A DNA stretch of 64,000 nucleotides from Diprion similis (lineage: Eukaryota; Arthropoda; Insecta; Hymenoptera; Diprionidae), in NCBI RefSeq assembly GCF_021155765.1, contig NC_060109.1, forward strand, positions 6,416,001-6,480,000, given 5' to 3'. The translations under genes were made by a program, and so were the position numbers. The notes below the pieces were generated by a model. It was given only the letters and a program-made list of their open reading frames with translations. It was not told where the DNA came from and made no database searches. Of this stretch, positions 1 to 10,406 are shown one piece after another. Every line of letters begins with the position of its first letter. Within the stretch, counting starts at the first letter, position 1.

Positions 1-135
1 TGTTGGGTGTTGAATTGTATGATTAAAACGTGACCAGTCCCATTGAATACGATTTGCGGTGATTTAGAATTATTGGTGGAAGGTAATTCGCACTCAGGGT
101 CGATGTATTACCCGTTAACGTGAAGGTTATAGACA

Positions 136-444
136 TTATTCCTTCGCTGAGAGAAATTTCGAACACAAGTCTCCGCAATTGGATGCGTTGTCAGACTGAT
201 GCCTGCCATGATTGTACCAGATAACATTCCTTCCACCGAAGTATCGCACAACTTCGTTTGGCGGTGGTAAATTGCCAAAACTTTCGTAATAATACACATT
301 GTGTCCAATTTTTTTATAAGCCACCCAATGTGTCCCCACTCCCGCATCACTATCTAAATTTATGATTCCGCTCTCGCGAACTCCGATTCGTTTCGGTAAA
401 TTGTTCCGCATGAAAATACCCCGGAAATGTGATATTTTCATCAT
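136..444 (-). CDS. Polinton adenovirus-type cysteine protease (PRO)
   Basis: This is the capsid-maturation cysteine protease of Polintons, related to adenovirus protease. The visible core is THWVAYKK with the catalytic His, YYESFG with the acidic residue, and NCGDLC near the C-terminus with the nucleophilic Cys. The N-terminal HFRGIFMRNNLP segment is typical of Polinton copies. The open frame runs upstream of the 444 ATG to a stop near 488, and residues there (DRELWKFAK) also look like real protease sequence. The usual start may therefore be lost, or the true start is a non-ATG codon. It lies just downstream of the PLA2 gene on the same strand. Confidence 0.8.
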   Translation of the reverse strand: MMKISHFRGIFMRNNLPKRIGVRESGIINLDSDAGVGTHWVAYKKIGHNVYYYESFGNLPPPNEVVRYFGGRNVIWYNHGRHQSDNASNCGDLCSKFLSAKE

Positions 445-494
445 TTTGGCAAATTTCCACAGTTCACGGTCTGTAGTAACCCCTTACGGAAGTT

Positions 495-1328
495 TCACGT
501 TTTGGAGTTTTTTTTTAGCTTGTTGGTTGATTTCAAGAATAGCCCCCATCCTTTCTTGTAAGGTGCTGAATGAAGTCCCCTACCACGTCCACCCAATGCG
601 ATAGCCTCCATTGTCTCATTGTGACGTTCGTTTTCTTCCAATTTTTTAGCCGCGCTCGACGCATCATTCACCGCTTCAGCAATGCCTGCTGCCCCACCTG
701 CCAACGATCCCGCGGCTGATAGGCCCGCGAATATAGGTATTAATAGCGGTAGAAAACCACCGTACTTTGCAACCTTCAACACTCTGGGCAATTTACCATT
801 CTTCTTATCCCCTCCAATTGCCTGTTTCGCTGCTTTGAGCGCTATGCGTATCGCGCCCCCTTTGTCCGTCGGTTTAAACTTTTTCACCGCTTGACGCGCG
901 GATATTATAGCAGCACGTATCGAGGGTTTTCTAATACCCATACCAAGTTTGACTTTAGTAAGCATGGTTATGTTAACTGCCCAACCTGCTGCACGTTCTG
1001 TCCACTTTGCTTCCTTGTCACGACTGCGTTGCAACGCTGCCTGAGCCAACCTTTCATCAGCCTCGTGTCTAAATTTTAGATCTTTACTTTTCGCATAGGC
1101 AATATCATGTTCTCGACAGGCTTTGTCCAACAAATTCACTCCCGTTTGACCGCTGGCAAGACGCTGCTGCAAACGGGTTCCAGGACCGCAGAACTGATGA
1201 CCCGGTAGATGTAGCTCAATGGGTAAGTTATTGATTGCGGTATTTAACATTCCTCGTCCTCTGGGCATGTGTGCTATCAAGCGTCCGAAAAACAACTGAT
1301 CAGTATGTATTCGCCCACTGAGACTCAT
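495..1328 (-). CDS. Polinton minor virion protein with parvovirus-type PLA2 domain
   Basis: A 277-residue protein. Residues 47-51 read CGPGT, the calcium-binding loop of secreted and parvovirus VP1 phospholipase A2. The segment DKACREHDIAY (about 68-78) holds the catalytic His-Asp pair. A hydrophobic glycine/alanine-rich stretch at about 190-220 could insert into membrane, and the C-terminus is basic. In parvoviruses such a domain helps particles leave endosomes; the same job in Polintons is inference. The ATG at 1328 faces the ATPase ATG at 1337 with only eight bases between them, so the two genes are divergent. The frame is intact. Confidence 0.82.
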   Translation of the reverse strand: MSLSGRIHTDQLFFGRLIAHMPRGRGMLNTAINNLPIELHLPGHQFCGPGTRLQQRLASGQTGVNLLDKACREHDIAYAKSKDLKFRHEADERLAQAALQRSRDKEAKWTERAAGWAVNITMLTKVKLGMGIRKPSIRAAIISARQAVKKFKPTDKGGAIRIALKAAKQAIGGDKKNGKLPRVLKVAKYGGFLPLLIPIFAGLSAAGSLAGGAAGIAEAVNDASSAAKKLEENERHNETMEAIALGGRGRGLHSAPYKKGWGLFLKSTNKLKKNSKT

Positions 1329-1336
1329 GCAACAAC

Positions 1337-2029
1337 ATGAAATTTATGAAACAGTCCGTCACTTTACCAATCAAAAATTTGGACAACGACGTGCAACATG
1401 TGTCAAAAATTAATCGCCACGGTAAACTATTACCGACATCCGTAAGAAGTATTATTTGCGGACCTTCGAATTGCGGAAAAACCAACGTAGTTATCAGCCT
1501 TCTCATTAATCCCAACGGATTACGTTTCCAGAATGTATACATATATTCCAAGTCTTTGGCACAGCCAAAATATGAATATTTACGCAAGGTCTTGAATCGT
1601 GTACCTGGTGTGTCCTATCTTACCTATTCCAACAATTGTGACGTAATTCCGGTAAAGCAATCCAAGCCGAACACGATTTTTATTTTCGACGATATTGCCT
1701 GTGATAAGCAGGACGTGGTTAGGGAATATTTCTGCATGGGTCGACATAAATCAGTTGATTGTTTCTATCTGTGTCAAACATACACAAGAATCCCCAAACA
1801 TCTGATTGGTGACAATGCAAACTTCATAATTCTTTTCAAACAAGACGCTAAGAACTTGCGGCATGTATTCGATGATCATGTGAATACAAATATGAAGTAT
1901 GTTGAATTTGAAAAATTATGCTCCATCTGCTGGCGTTCGAAGTATGGATTTCTTACGATTGATAAAGATAGTCCTATGAATTCCGGCCGATATCGCAGAG
2001 GGTTCGATGAATTTATCATAAAAACGTGA
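1337..2029 (+). CDS. Polinton A32-like genome-packaging ATPase
   Basis: A 230-residue FtsK/HerA-superfamily ATPase thought to pump DNA into capsids. Walker A is GPSNCGKT at residues 42-49 and Walker B is TIFIFDDI at about 113-120. A later QTYTRIPKHLIGDNANFIILFKQ segment fits the sensor region of A32-like ATPases. Length is normal for Polintons and the frame is uninterrupted. The next gene on the same strand starts about 60 bases downstream. Confidence 0.9.
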   Translation: MKFMKQSVTLPIKNLDNDVQHVSKINRHGKLLPTSVRSIICGPSNCGKTNVVISLLINPNGLRFQNVYIYSKSLAQPKYEYLRKVLNRVPGVSYLTYSNNCDVIPVKQSKPNTIFIFDDIACDKQDVVREYFCMGRHKSVDCFYLCQTYTRIPKHLIGDNANFIILFKQDAKNLRHVFDDHVNTNMKYVEFEKLCSICWRSKYGFLTIDKDSPMNSGRYRRGFDEFIIKT

Positions 2030-2088
2030 TGTAACCCGCCTGAGGTTACAGTGTTACGTCTGAATGTGTGCCTATAACATCTTCAAGT

Positions 2089-3231
2089 ATGCTGAAGACA
2101 ACGGAATCTGAGACCGATTTAAAGCGCAATATAGTGGAAGCAAGCGATGCGGTGAGGAAGAAATATCAAGCATTGAAAACTGATCGCATAGCCGACAGCG
2201 AAGCGATGGAGAGAACTTTTAAACCGATTGTTGAGCCGCTGACTGCTATAGCAAAGGCATCTGAGTTCAAAGTGGATGCTATAAAGCATGAAGTGTTTGC
2301 TGAAAATGATGATGATGATGATGAATTGGATAATAGTATGGCTTGGGACTATTACAAACAGACTCCAAACTCAGAATATCGCATACAAAAACCGAATCAA
2401 TCGCTTATCAGGAAAGTATTTCAACGCAGAGTGGGTCTGGAGAAATCTACACCTAATACACGTGGAAGCAGTGATATCAAAGATCACGCGAACGTTACGA
2501 TTGAGCGAACTATTCCCATCTTGCGTGAAACGGCTTACACGACGCCAGTCACCGAATCTCATACGGAATCGCCGTGGTCGGCGTTGATGGAGCAGATGGC
2601 TGACCCTGATACTTCAATGCACATGGAACGCGCGTTCGAGGAAAACTTTGGCACTTTGGCCAAGAATTATATAATGAATTCAATTCGCGATACGGCAAAT
2701 ACAATGGATTCGGTTAACGGAATTAGATTTGTGAACAATGATGGGGCCCCTGGTTTCATGATTGGTGACTCAACGATTGAATTTGAGCTAGATCATTTTT
2801 ACGTTAAAAACATGCGATTCAAAACAACTCCGGGTACATTGGAACTCATGTTTAAGAAAATCCCCGACGAAGATATTTACACGGATGATGATTTTCGTAA
2901 ATATCGCGACATCATAGATTCGACAAATGCCCACAAAAGAGGCTATCTAAAAACTGGTCAAGTATGCGGGAATAAATCCTACAAATATCGGAACATTATA
3001 CGCAAGTTATTTCCAAGTCGCTCGGCACTCGGCGAAGGTCTCAACACCAGTAAACATATCGTGCGAAAGAATTCTCGATTAGCGTATACATATTGGGATG
3101 ATCCAAACGAGTTGGTGGACAGGTTGTGGTTATTGAGTCATTCCGAGGCTGCTGGTAACACGGCTAACACGAATGAGATTATCTCAATAGTGGAGGAATT
3201 ACGTGAAGCTAATATTATTTTTGAAGAATGA
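2089..3231 (+). CDS. Polinton protein of unknown function (DUF8207-like by recollection)
   Basis: About 380 residues from the first ATG at 2089; the open frame begins at a GTG at 2068. The N-terminal half is charged and probably helical, with an acidic run (NDDDDDEL) near residue 70. The C-terminal half has FMIGDSTIEFELDHFYV and GTLELMFKK followed by a YRDIIDSTNAHKRGY segment. From memory this conserved part corresponds to a domain of unknown function common in insect Polinton proteins; I could not verify the name. No catalytic motif is apparent. Its TGA overlaps the integrase ATG as ATGA (3228-3231), suggesting coupled expression. Virion component or accessory replication factor are both possible. 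Confidence 0.65.
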   Translation: MLKTTESETDLKRNIVEASDAVRKKYQALKTDRIADSEAMERTFKPIVEPLTAIAKASEFKVDAIKHEVFAENDDDDDELDNSMAWDYYKQTPNSEYRIQKPNQSLIRKVFQRRVGLEKSTPNTRGSSDIKDHANVTIERTIPILRETAYTTPVTESHTESPWSALMEQMADPDTSMHMERAFEENFGTLAKNYIMNSIRDTANTMDSVNGIRFVNNDGAPGFMIGDSTIEFELDHFYVKNMRFKTTPGTLELMFKKIPDEDIYTDDDFRKYRDIIDSTNAHKRGYLKTGQVCGNKSYKYRNIIRKLFPSRSALGEGLNTSKHIVRKNSRLAYTYWDDPNELVDRLWLLSHSEAAGNTANTNEIISIVEELREANIIFEE

Positions 3232-4115
3232 GTGGGGAGAAAATACAGCTGGTCAGAGAGCTGCATGCACCGGCTCGTCGTAACTTTAAGCGCCGACGAG
3301 TGATCGTGAAAGGCTTTGATGACTTGTGGCAAGCGGATTTGGTCGAAATGCGGCAGTATGTCAAAATAAATCAAAATATCAATTACATTCTAACGGTCAT
3401 CGACGTGTTATCCAAATTCGCGTGGGCTGTGGCACTGAAAAATAAGTGTGCTCAATCGGTTGTCGACGGATTTAAAGAAGTTCTTCAAAGCGGCCGTTCA
3501 CCTAAGAATCTTCAGTCGGACGACGGTAAAGAATTTTTCAATGCCGAATTAAAAAATTTAATAAAAAAGCACAACATCAACCATTACTCAATCTACAGCG
3601 CTATGAAGGCATCGGTGATAGAACGTTGGAATCGCACACTCAAGGATAAAATGTGGCGATCATTCAGCCTGAACGGATCATACAAATGGATTGATAATAT
3701 ACAACAGTTGGTGGCGGAATACAATAAGAGCAAACATCGTACCACGGGTATGGCACCGATAAAAGTGAAACGTAAAAATACAAATCAGTTACTCGCAACA
3801 GTCTACAGCAACGTTAAACAAGTTAAGCCAGCAAATTATAAAGTGGGCGATTTCGTAAGAGTTAGCAAGTACAAGACGATATTCGCAAAAGGTTACACAC
3901 CAAATTGGTCGACCGAAATTTTTAAGATTCAAAAAGTACAAAACACAAATCCGCGAACTTATCTTCTGATAGATCAGCAGTCAAACCCAATCGAGGGAGA
4001 TTTCTGTGAACAAGAACTGCATTCCGTGAAATATCCCGACATATATTTAGTGGAGAAAGTTTTGAAGAGAAAAGGAAGTGGTTGGGTCTGGATAAATCAC
4101 ATAATTCTTGGATAA
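3228..4115 (+). CDS. Polinton retroviral-type integrase, C-terminal tail frameshifted
   Basis: An rve-fold integrase of 295 residues. The catalytic triad is visible as D37 (WQADLV), D98 (LQSDDGKEF) and E132 (VIERWNR), with spacing close to DD35E. A beta-rich SH3-like part follows (YKVGDFVRVSK). The last residues, from about 4070, do not look native. A second frame, entered near 4075, reads WLGLDKSHNSWINK and stops at about 4138. That is the form of a chromodomain-like end (conserved WLG..xxxxSW) common on Polinton integrases. A small deletion or indel has therefore removed the tail. The core looks complete, but this copy is probably compromised. Confidence 0.85.
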   Translation: MSGEKIQLVRELHAPARRNFKRRRVIVKGFDDLWQADLVEMRQYVKINQNINYILTVIDVLSKFAWAVALKNKCAQSVVDGFKEVLQSGRSPKNLQSDDGKEFFNAELKNLIKKHNINHYSIYSAMKASVIERWNRTLKDKMWRSFSLNGSYKWIDNIQQLVAEYNKSKHRTTGMAPIKVKRKNTNQLLATVYSNVKQVKPANYKVGDFVRVSKYKTIFAKGYTPNWSTEIFKIQKVQNTNPRTYLLIDQQSNPIEGDFCEQELHSVKYPDIYLVEKVLKRKGSGWVWINHIILG

Positions 4116-4250
4116 ATAAAGACAATGCATTGTAGTCGTTTTATTCACATCGTGTTTATATTTTTTGTTAAATAAATATTATTTCTATACAGATGGTGTA
4201 ATTTTTACATGTCCCCAGGGTAACGTGTTTGTACTATCGGGTAGTAAATA

Positions 4251-7200
4251 TCACTTATTATCGTGATGGCTTAAAGCAAGTTTCAATTGTCGAATTGAAT
4301 ACACTTTATGCAGATTCGAACGAATGGTTCGCTGCGTTTTTGAAATACTCTCGTGTTGGTTAAGGCAGTCGAGATAATTTTCGAAAGTTATTCGATTGTT
4401 CAATACATTATTTTTCACACCTTTTGCTCTCTTCGCGATCTTATTGTCATCCATTCGCGTCGCATACATTTTGGATCGCAATTAGACAAATTCAGTCATT
4501 ATTTCGCCATTTCTCTCATCCTTTATTAGTCCTACAACTTTTATGTTGACCTGAGGGATTTTATAAATATTATCCGCAGGATAATCGCTGGTGTCGAATC
4601 TGTCAATATTGTTGCGAATGAATTCATAAACGTCGCAAGATTTTATTTCATAAATAAGACTATCCGTATCGGTATACATTAACTTACAATTTGATTTCAA
4701 CTTTGGTAACATGAAAAAATAATGAAAGTCGTAGACGCAAATTTTGGATAAAACTAGAATGGCCATTCCGGCGTAAATTGGCTTGTTAAATATCACTCCG
4801 AGCCTGTTCAGCTGTATCACAACGAAATTTTCATCGAATATACTTCGACTGTGGAAATTTGGTCGCGATATTAGTGCTTTGGCACCGCAACGTCCATGCC
4901 ATTTTTGCGCTAACTTGACGTCGGAATATTTACGAACATTTTCCATCGTTTTACCAAATACCGCGTTGTTCATCAGTTTGTACAGATTCTGTTCGAATTT
5001 GTTAGCACTTTTGGCTCTTAACGCCGTGTTCAAATCAATATAACTCTTTAACCATGCTGATTGTTTGAATTTCAATATTCTATGAATTTTACGCAATATC
5101 AAACCGTTTGTCACACACTGTTGCAAATTACGATGATGTATAACATAACGTGTCTTGTTCTGCAACGTAGCTAAAAGTTTCGGAGTTTTCCCACCGGGGG
5201 GTTTTTGATGATTTGGACAAAAGGGTAAGTCTTGATGTAATACGTAAACATTGGTGGGATATTCGAAATCTACCTCCAATATGTATCCATCATCAGACTC
5301 TTCGCCAACGTGCATGAAATCAAAATCATGTACTCGATGCACCCATTCAAAATTTCTACAATGCAGGTACTGAGACATCGCCCAACCATATAAATTATTT
5401 ACGTCTAAGTAGAGCAATGATTTGGTTTCCAACTGCGGATTGTAATCTGTCATACATTTATTATTCGCTTTACTGTATCGATTCGAGCATTGACTCAATC
5501 CTCCACGCAAGCCTCCTCCAATGAACAGCAGCATATCAACGTCCGTTAGCAATTCCAGCTGAATTTTGGTGTTGAAAAGCATGCAATCCCAAGTAAAACC
5601 GGGTAAGGTACAGTAGTGTGCTGGATCTAGCTTATATATTCGAAGGCAATTATCGCGGAAATTTTGAAAGACGTCTGGGAGGAGCATTACGTCAATTTTC
5701 AGATACAAATCACTATTAAAACTGTGCCAAACGTTCTGTGCATGAGCATAGTCTTCGTCTTCAATATTTTGGTCGTTCAATACGTTATAAAATGATTCTT
5801 TCGAGGGTAATGAGCGTTCGTTCAGTCGGTCAGCTTCGGTCACGTAATCATACGGAAATATCCCTTTGCGGGTTAGAAGATTGAATTGCGAATCTGTGGC
5901 GTTGGGGAGTTGACATTTCAAATTCGTTAAATCATTGTGCCGCAGGTAAGAACTTAGTTCGGCTAAACTCGAACTCATACGCCGATAAGAATCGATGAAT
6001 TGAAGTCTTACGGCGAGGCTGTGAAACGTCTGGGTGAATGCTATGTACTTTTCTTTAGTAATTGGTAGAACACTGAGCGAGGATGATTTAATATTAGCCA
6101 ATTCATCGATTATGAAGTGCGCATCGTAACCACTCAAGTTGTGGAACACAACGGGTACGGTGCGATTGAGTTTGTAATTCAGATTACAATTTGAATGTGC
6201 AGGCCCACGATATAGTCCTCTAACATGACAATGATCCGTCACGCGATCATTTAGATGCACAAATTTTAGCTCGCAAATGTGACATACTTCAGCGTTTTCG
6301 AATTCAGCCTATTGTTGACCAGACAATTGATACATAGGTTTCTTTTGATTGAAGTACTCAGCTACCCTGACTGCGATTCCATGTAAATGATGGGCTAACC
6401 ATTTCTGACAATCGACACTTCGATAGGAATTGTAATATGATAGCGACTCATCGTGACTACATTTAAAATAATAACCTACGCTATATGGTACATGTTTCTG
6501 ATATATCTTCGTATGCGATGATTCAGAAGACTGTGAGGATTTCTCCAACAAACACTCAAAATCTGCGTAAACTATGTATGGTACTTGCATTTTGTTCGAG
6601 TAATTCACAAACTGTAACCACTTGTTGAACTGATCTGGAAGCGTGAGTTTACAAGGTGTATCTGGACTGCAACCAAGCCTGTGCGCGAGCAATTTTGCTT
6701 CGGAGTAGAAAAAATGTAAACATCGATTACAAACATGGATTGCATCCGTACGTGCGTTTAATTGACGATTGACTCGTCGCGATAAATTTTTAATCCAACA
6801 GAAGTGTGTTCTTTCATGGGAGAATTCATCGTCAAAGTTTTCATCGTGTAGCATGAGCAAGTTGTTGTGTTCGATATTTGGGTTTTCATACCGACTGATG
6901 AGTAGTGGTACGACTTGATGCCGCTTCCCCCTTTCTTCAGAATATATACATTCACGGAAATATTATCAAGTTTCTCAAATTTCGGAATGTAATTTAATTT
7001 TGTAGGGAATTTGATACCAGTGAAATTGAATACTTGATTGTAATGGGGGTAGTAAGTTACTCGATTCACGTGTGAAGCAGCAGGATGTCGAGCGGATACG
7101 CAAGCCCAAGCAAAACAAGCGTTATCGGCATTTTGAACATTAACCACGGCTTTTTTAACCTTAATATCGCTCGGCAAGTTTATCCACATCGAACCTACCA

Positions 7201-7855
7201 ACGGCTCATACTTTTCAATGTTAACTAATAAGTCATGTATACTAATCAAGGCCCAGCCACTATCGCGCTCCTGAAATTCTTCGATTTGAGCCAGTAGAGG
7301 TGATGCAACATACTCTTCGTACCATTCCGCCAGATTCGAGGTTGTTTGAAGAGTGGCGTTCTTCGTATGGAAGAATTTTGTTTCGGATTTCACATCCAGG
7401 ACAAAAGTTGCAGATAGCGTGGTGTTGACTTTCAGATGGTGATGCTGGCGAAGCAATGTGTTGAGTTTCTCGAAAATAACTGTGTATGCAGCTGTGAGGA
7501 ATAGTTTTAGATCGCCGATTCGAACGTTGGTGATTACTCCGGTGATCAAAAGCTTCTCGAACGCAGATTCCAAATCATTCCATTGAATGGCCGGAGCGTC
7601 GTGCGAGCCGCCTCGAATTGAAGGGTTTGACACAGCACGTTGAGAGGTCAATTTAACAATGAGAGTCTGAATCTTCCGTATATCGGCAAAACTGGTGGTT
7701 CGATCTCTGTAAAAGTCGTTGAGGGTTTTTAGAAGTTTGAGACTAATAGTGTTCCACTGCGAAGCGAGATCTTCATTGGAGTCCGTAGTGAGTCGCTGGT
7801 ATGCAATGTCTAATTTATCAATTACGGTATGAAACTCGTCGAACCGGTTTGCCAT
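4251..7855 (-). pseudogene. Polinton protein-primed DNA polymerase B, disrupted
   Basis: Transcribed from ATG 7855 leftwards. The N-terminal part (7855 to about 6935) is the long region preceding the exonuclease in insect Polinton POLB. A frame change occurs in or near the C/T-rich run at 6927-6940, after which HQVVPLLISRYE and a zinc-finger-like CNRCLHFF...HRLGC follow. An in-frame TAG at 6309-6311 interrupts the gene before an HNH-like motif DHCHVRGLYRGPAHSNC. The exonuclease motif FHNLSGYDAHF and polymerase motifs YLDVNNLYGWAMSQ and YTDTDSL are present. An in-frame TAA at 4482-4484 precedes the last 76 residues, ending at 4251. One frameshift and two nonsense codons make this a pseudogene. 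Confidence 0.88.
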
Positions 7856-7927
7856 TGTGCCTCCAAAAAACTGTTGCGAAAATTATATGAACAGCACTCG
7901 TGATACAATGTACGATTCAACTCGCAG

Positions 7928-8356
7928 CTACTCTTCGCGCAAAGTATTAGCAATTATGCTATAGTTCTCATTAGCAGCTCTAACGTAAATATATTCATCG
8001 ACTACGGAGAGATCCTGGTAAAAAAAGTATATTGGATCCCACTCGATGTCTTTGAATCTGGATATCGCTGATGACTGTGATGGGATGCGTGGTTCGCAAC
8101 GAGCCGGCTCGTCAGATTGCGTGAGCAGGGAAATGTGACACTTGTGGCAGTATTGGGGAAAATCAATCAAGTTGTTGCACGTTGATTTGAAATATGCAGT
8201 TCCTAGAGATCGCGGTCGGATTGAATGATCACGTATAACTTGTTTATAGCACTGATGGCGCACGTTCAGAAAAATTGGTGGAAGAAAGAATCGATTTTCA
8301 CCTTGATATATATTGCCGGCGTAGAAGTGATAGGCAACGAACTTGTAGTAATACAC
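7928..8356 (-). pseudogene. Unknown Polinton-associated ORF, probably truncated
   Basis: A 142-residue frame that opens without an ATG (first usable codon is GTG) and carries a possible zinc pair CHKCH plus a downstream Cys. An overlapping frame to the right (8266-8595) might be its displaced N-terminal part, implying another frameshift. I do not recognise the family. Placement directly upstream of POLB, on the same strand and inside the element, is the only reason to link it to the Polinton. Confidence 0.35.
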
Positions 8357-8599
8357 TGTGAGGATGCGAGATAGCAGTGCAGCATTTCATATTGCGGTGA
8401 GGAGTGGTGGGGGAAGCCGTTCAGCGGTAGCAGAAGCGTTGTGTAATTGCCGACTGCAAGACAATGTATTGACATTGAGTGGCCTTTGAGCTTGAGGCCG
8501 GAAATGATACTGCAGAAATTATATTTTAAGGGGAATGTGTGGAGGCGTGTTCCTACACTTCCTGCATCAAAACAGAAAGTTGATACTTTTGACAATATG

Positions 8600-9866
8600 T
8601 TTTAATTTCGTCATCACTTCGTCGCACTTGGTACAACCCTCTGTTGATCAGGTTGTTTCGAATAAGCTGTCTCCACAAACTCGACACGTAAACGAGTTGG
8701 GTTCAACATATGAGATGTGGAATAGTACATTGTTGTGAAATTGGGATTTGTCGGAACTGAAAAAATCCTATGAGTTTACAATTTTGATGACAGATGATTT
8801 AAAGGTGTTGTTTCTACTCACTGGGTGATGAAACAGCGCAGGCCAATGTAGCCTGGTTATGTACCAACAATTATGTACCATGTGCCAACAACGCTAACAG
8901 TGCCGCAACGAACTCGAGCCCACTGTTGGGCAAAGGGTTTTCGCAGGGGCTCGCGGGTTAGCCGATCGGTCCAGTCGATTCGGGTCGCAACTACCCGGAC
9001 GTTGGGGTTCAGATGGAAGTCTGACATGATGAAAGATTTTGCAACTGCGTATTTTTTCTGGAAAACTGCTTTCACATGATGTTAATGTTGCAGTGGGGCG
9101 AAAAAATCTGAGGGATCGTGTTATTTTTGAATGTGCTAAATCGCGAAAAAACGACAGGATTATGCGGAGAGGCCCCCGGCGTGTATTAATTGGGCAGCTG
9201 GCCAGGGTTCTACTTACCATTGCACTCACTGATGGTAATCACCCACTGATAGTAACACTCACGGGGGTTGAGAACCGCGGGTTGAGAACCACACACACAC
9301 ACACACGCACACTCACACGCACACGCACACGCTCGCACACATACACACACATACACGCGCGCGCGTTGAGCCAGAACCAACATATCTACGTTAAGTCAGC
9401 TTAGGCCGGTCACACGGACGCACGCACACCTCACACTCAACCAACATACTATTACTATTACTACTGAGAACGATCCGTTACACATAGAAAGGTAATATTC
9501 ATAATTCAATGAAATTATGATTTAGAAAATGTTGGAGGAGGAACTGCTCGAATTGACTTATTTTTTGATAATGATGGCGAGACTGAGTGCCGTTGGGCCA
9601 TGTCGGTCAGCGTCAGTGATATTCTGGAGCACAGCCACACCTTCGATCGGTACGAGTAGTTCAATGGTATTTGTTACGATGATATTCGGCAACTTAGTCT
9701 TCGCGAATTTAGAATTTGTGTTGTTTTACTGAAAGTTATTGTCTGAAATGTTCGAATGTTTCACTTGCGGTTAATAATATGAAAACGATCAATTATTATC
9801 AGATGGAAATCGGAAGTTAATCAAAATTTATATTGAAATTGTTATTATTACGTCCACTTGAAACTA
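8600..9866. other. Non-coding interval with CA-rich microsatellite
   Basis: No protein gene could be supported. The part at 8880-9230 is relatively GC-rich and has overlapping short frames on both strands without recognisable motifs. A CA/CG simple repeat lies at 9290-9364. The unseen right terminus of the Polinton should be in this interval. On the minus strand about 55 codons are open at 9535-9725 but resemble nothing I know. Confidence 0.5.
9290..9364. repeat. Imperfect (CA)n / (CG)n microsatellite
   Basis: A run of CA dinucleotides broken by CG, CT and TA steps, ending in CGCGCGCG. It makes an artefactual Thr/His-rich reading frame on the plus strand. Confidence 0.95.
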
Positions 9867-9890
9867 GAGTAGTAAGCCCAATAGATGGAC
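9867..9890 (+). repeat. Left terminal inverted repeat of Tigger/pogo element
   Basis: Matches the right TIR at 15885-15908 in inverse orientation at 22 of 24 positions. The TA target duplication is immediately outside. Confidence 0.92.
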
Positions 9891-10303
9891 ACCGACCAGT
9901 AGATAGACACTTCGTCAATAAATTAATTATGACGATTTTTCAACAGTACAACACGATTGAATGTTTTTTGTATCAATAAAACTAAACTCTCAATTATGCA
10001 TTTCTAACAACAGTTTTTCTTCAACTTTTAAATTTCGCACAATAAAAATATCAACGTTCGACCTCACGCTGCGATGCCCGCGAAACGTGCTCGCTAGTAA
10101 GACTTGCTCTGTGGACGCGTCGGCTTTTTGCTAGAAATAAGCGTTACAGTATCAATTGGAGGGGTAAGTCATACGTCATTACACTTGCATTTAAAGTGGC
10201 TACTAACTATTTTAACAATAATTTAGAAAATATATGACATATTCGTATATTCGCTGTCCATCTAATGGCTATGAATTCATAACCTCAAAACCAATAAATG
10301 GAC
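9878..10303 (+). promoter_or_regulatory. Subterminal 13-bp repeats, left end (probable transposase-binding sites)
   Basis: Four copies of CCARTAGATRGAC or close variants: 9878-9890 and 9896-9908 forward, 10256-10268 reverse, 10291-10303 forward. Matching copies at the other end are 15725-15737 and 15885-15897, both reverse. Clustering at both termini is typical of sites bound by the N-terminal DNA-binding domain of the transposase; the binding is inferred. Confidence 0.75.
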
Positions 10304-10406
10304 AAGGTCGCGGCTTATGCGAATATGAGTTTGTCTAGGTACCCAAGTATATATCTTGTCGATTACGAATTGACAAAATGACTGTATTAATCTACATAAA
10401 TGAATA

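Larger units (their letters stand above)
1..8600. mobile_element. Polinton/Maverick DNA transposon, partial (left part outside window)
   Basis: A run of genes diagnostic of a Polinton is present: adenovirus-type cysteine protease, PLA2-domain virion protein, A32-like packaging ATPase, retroviral-type integrase and protein-primed family B DNA polymerase. Order and strands are PRO(-), PLA2(-), ATPase(+), unknown(+), INT(+), POLB(-), unknown(-). No major capsid gene is visible; it may lie left of position 1. POLB has one frameshift and two nonsense codons and the integrase tail is frameshifted, so this copy cannot replicate itself. I could not find the terminal inverted repeats, so the right border near 8.6 kb is only where recognisable coding ends. 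Confidence 0.9.

Noticed and set aside
9535-9725. About 55 open minus-strand codons with protein-like composition
   Set aside because: No start, splice sites or recognised family; could be chance.
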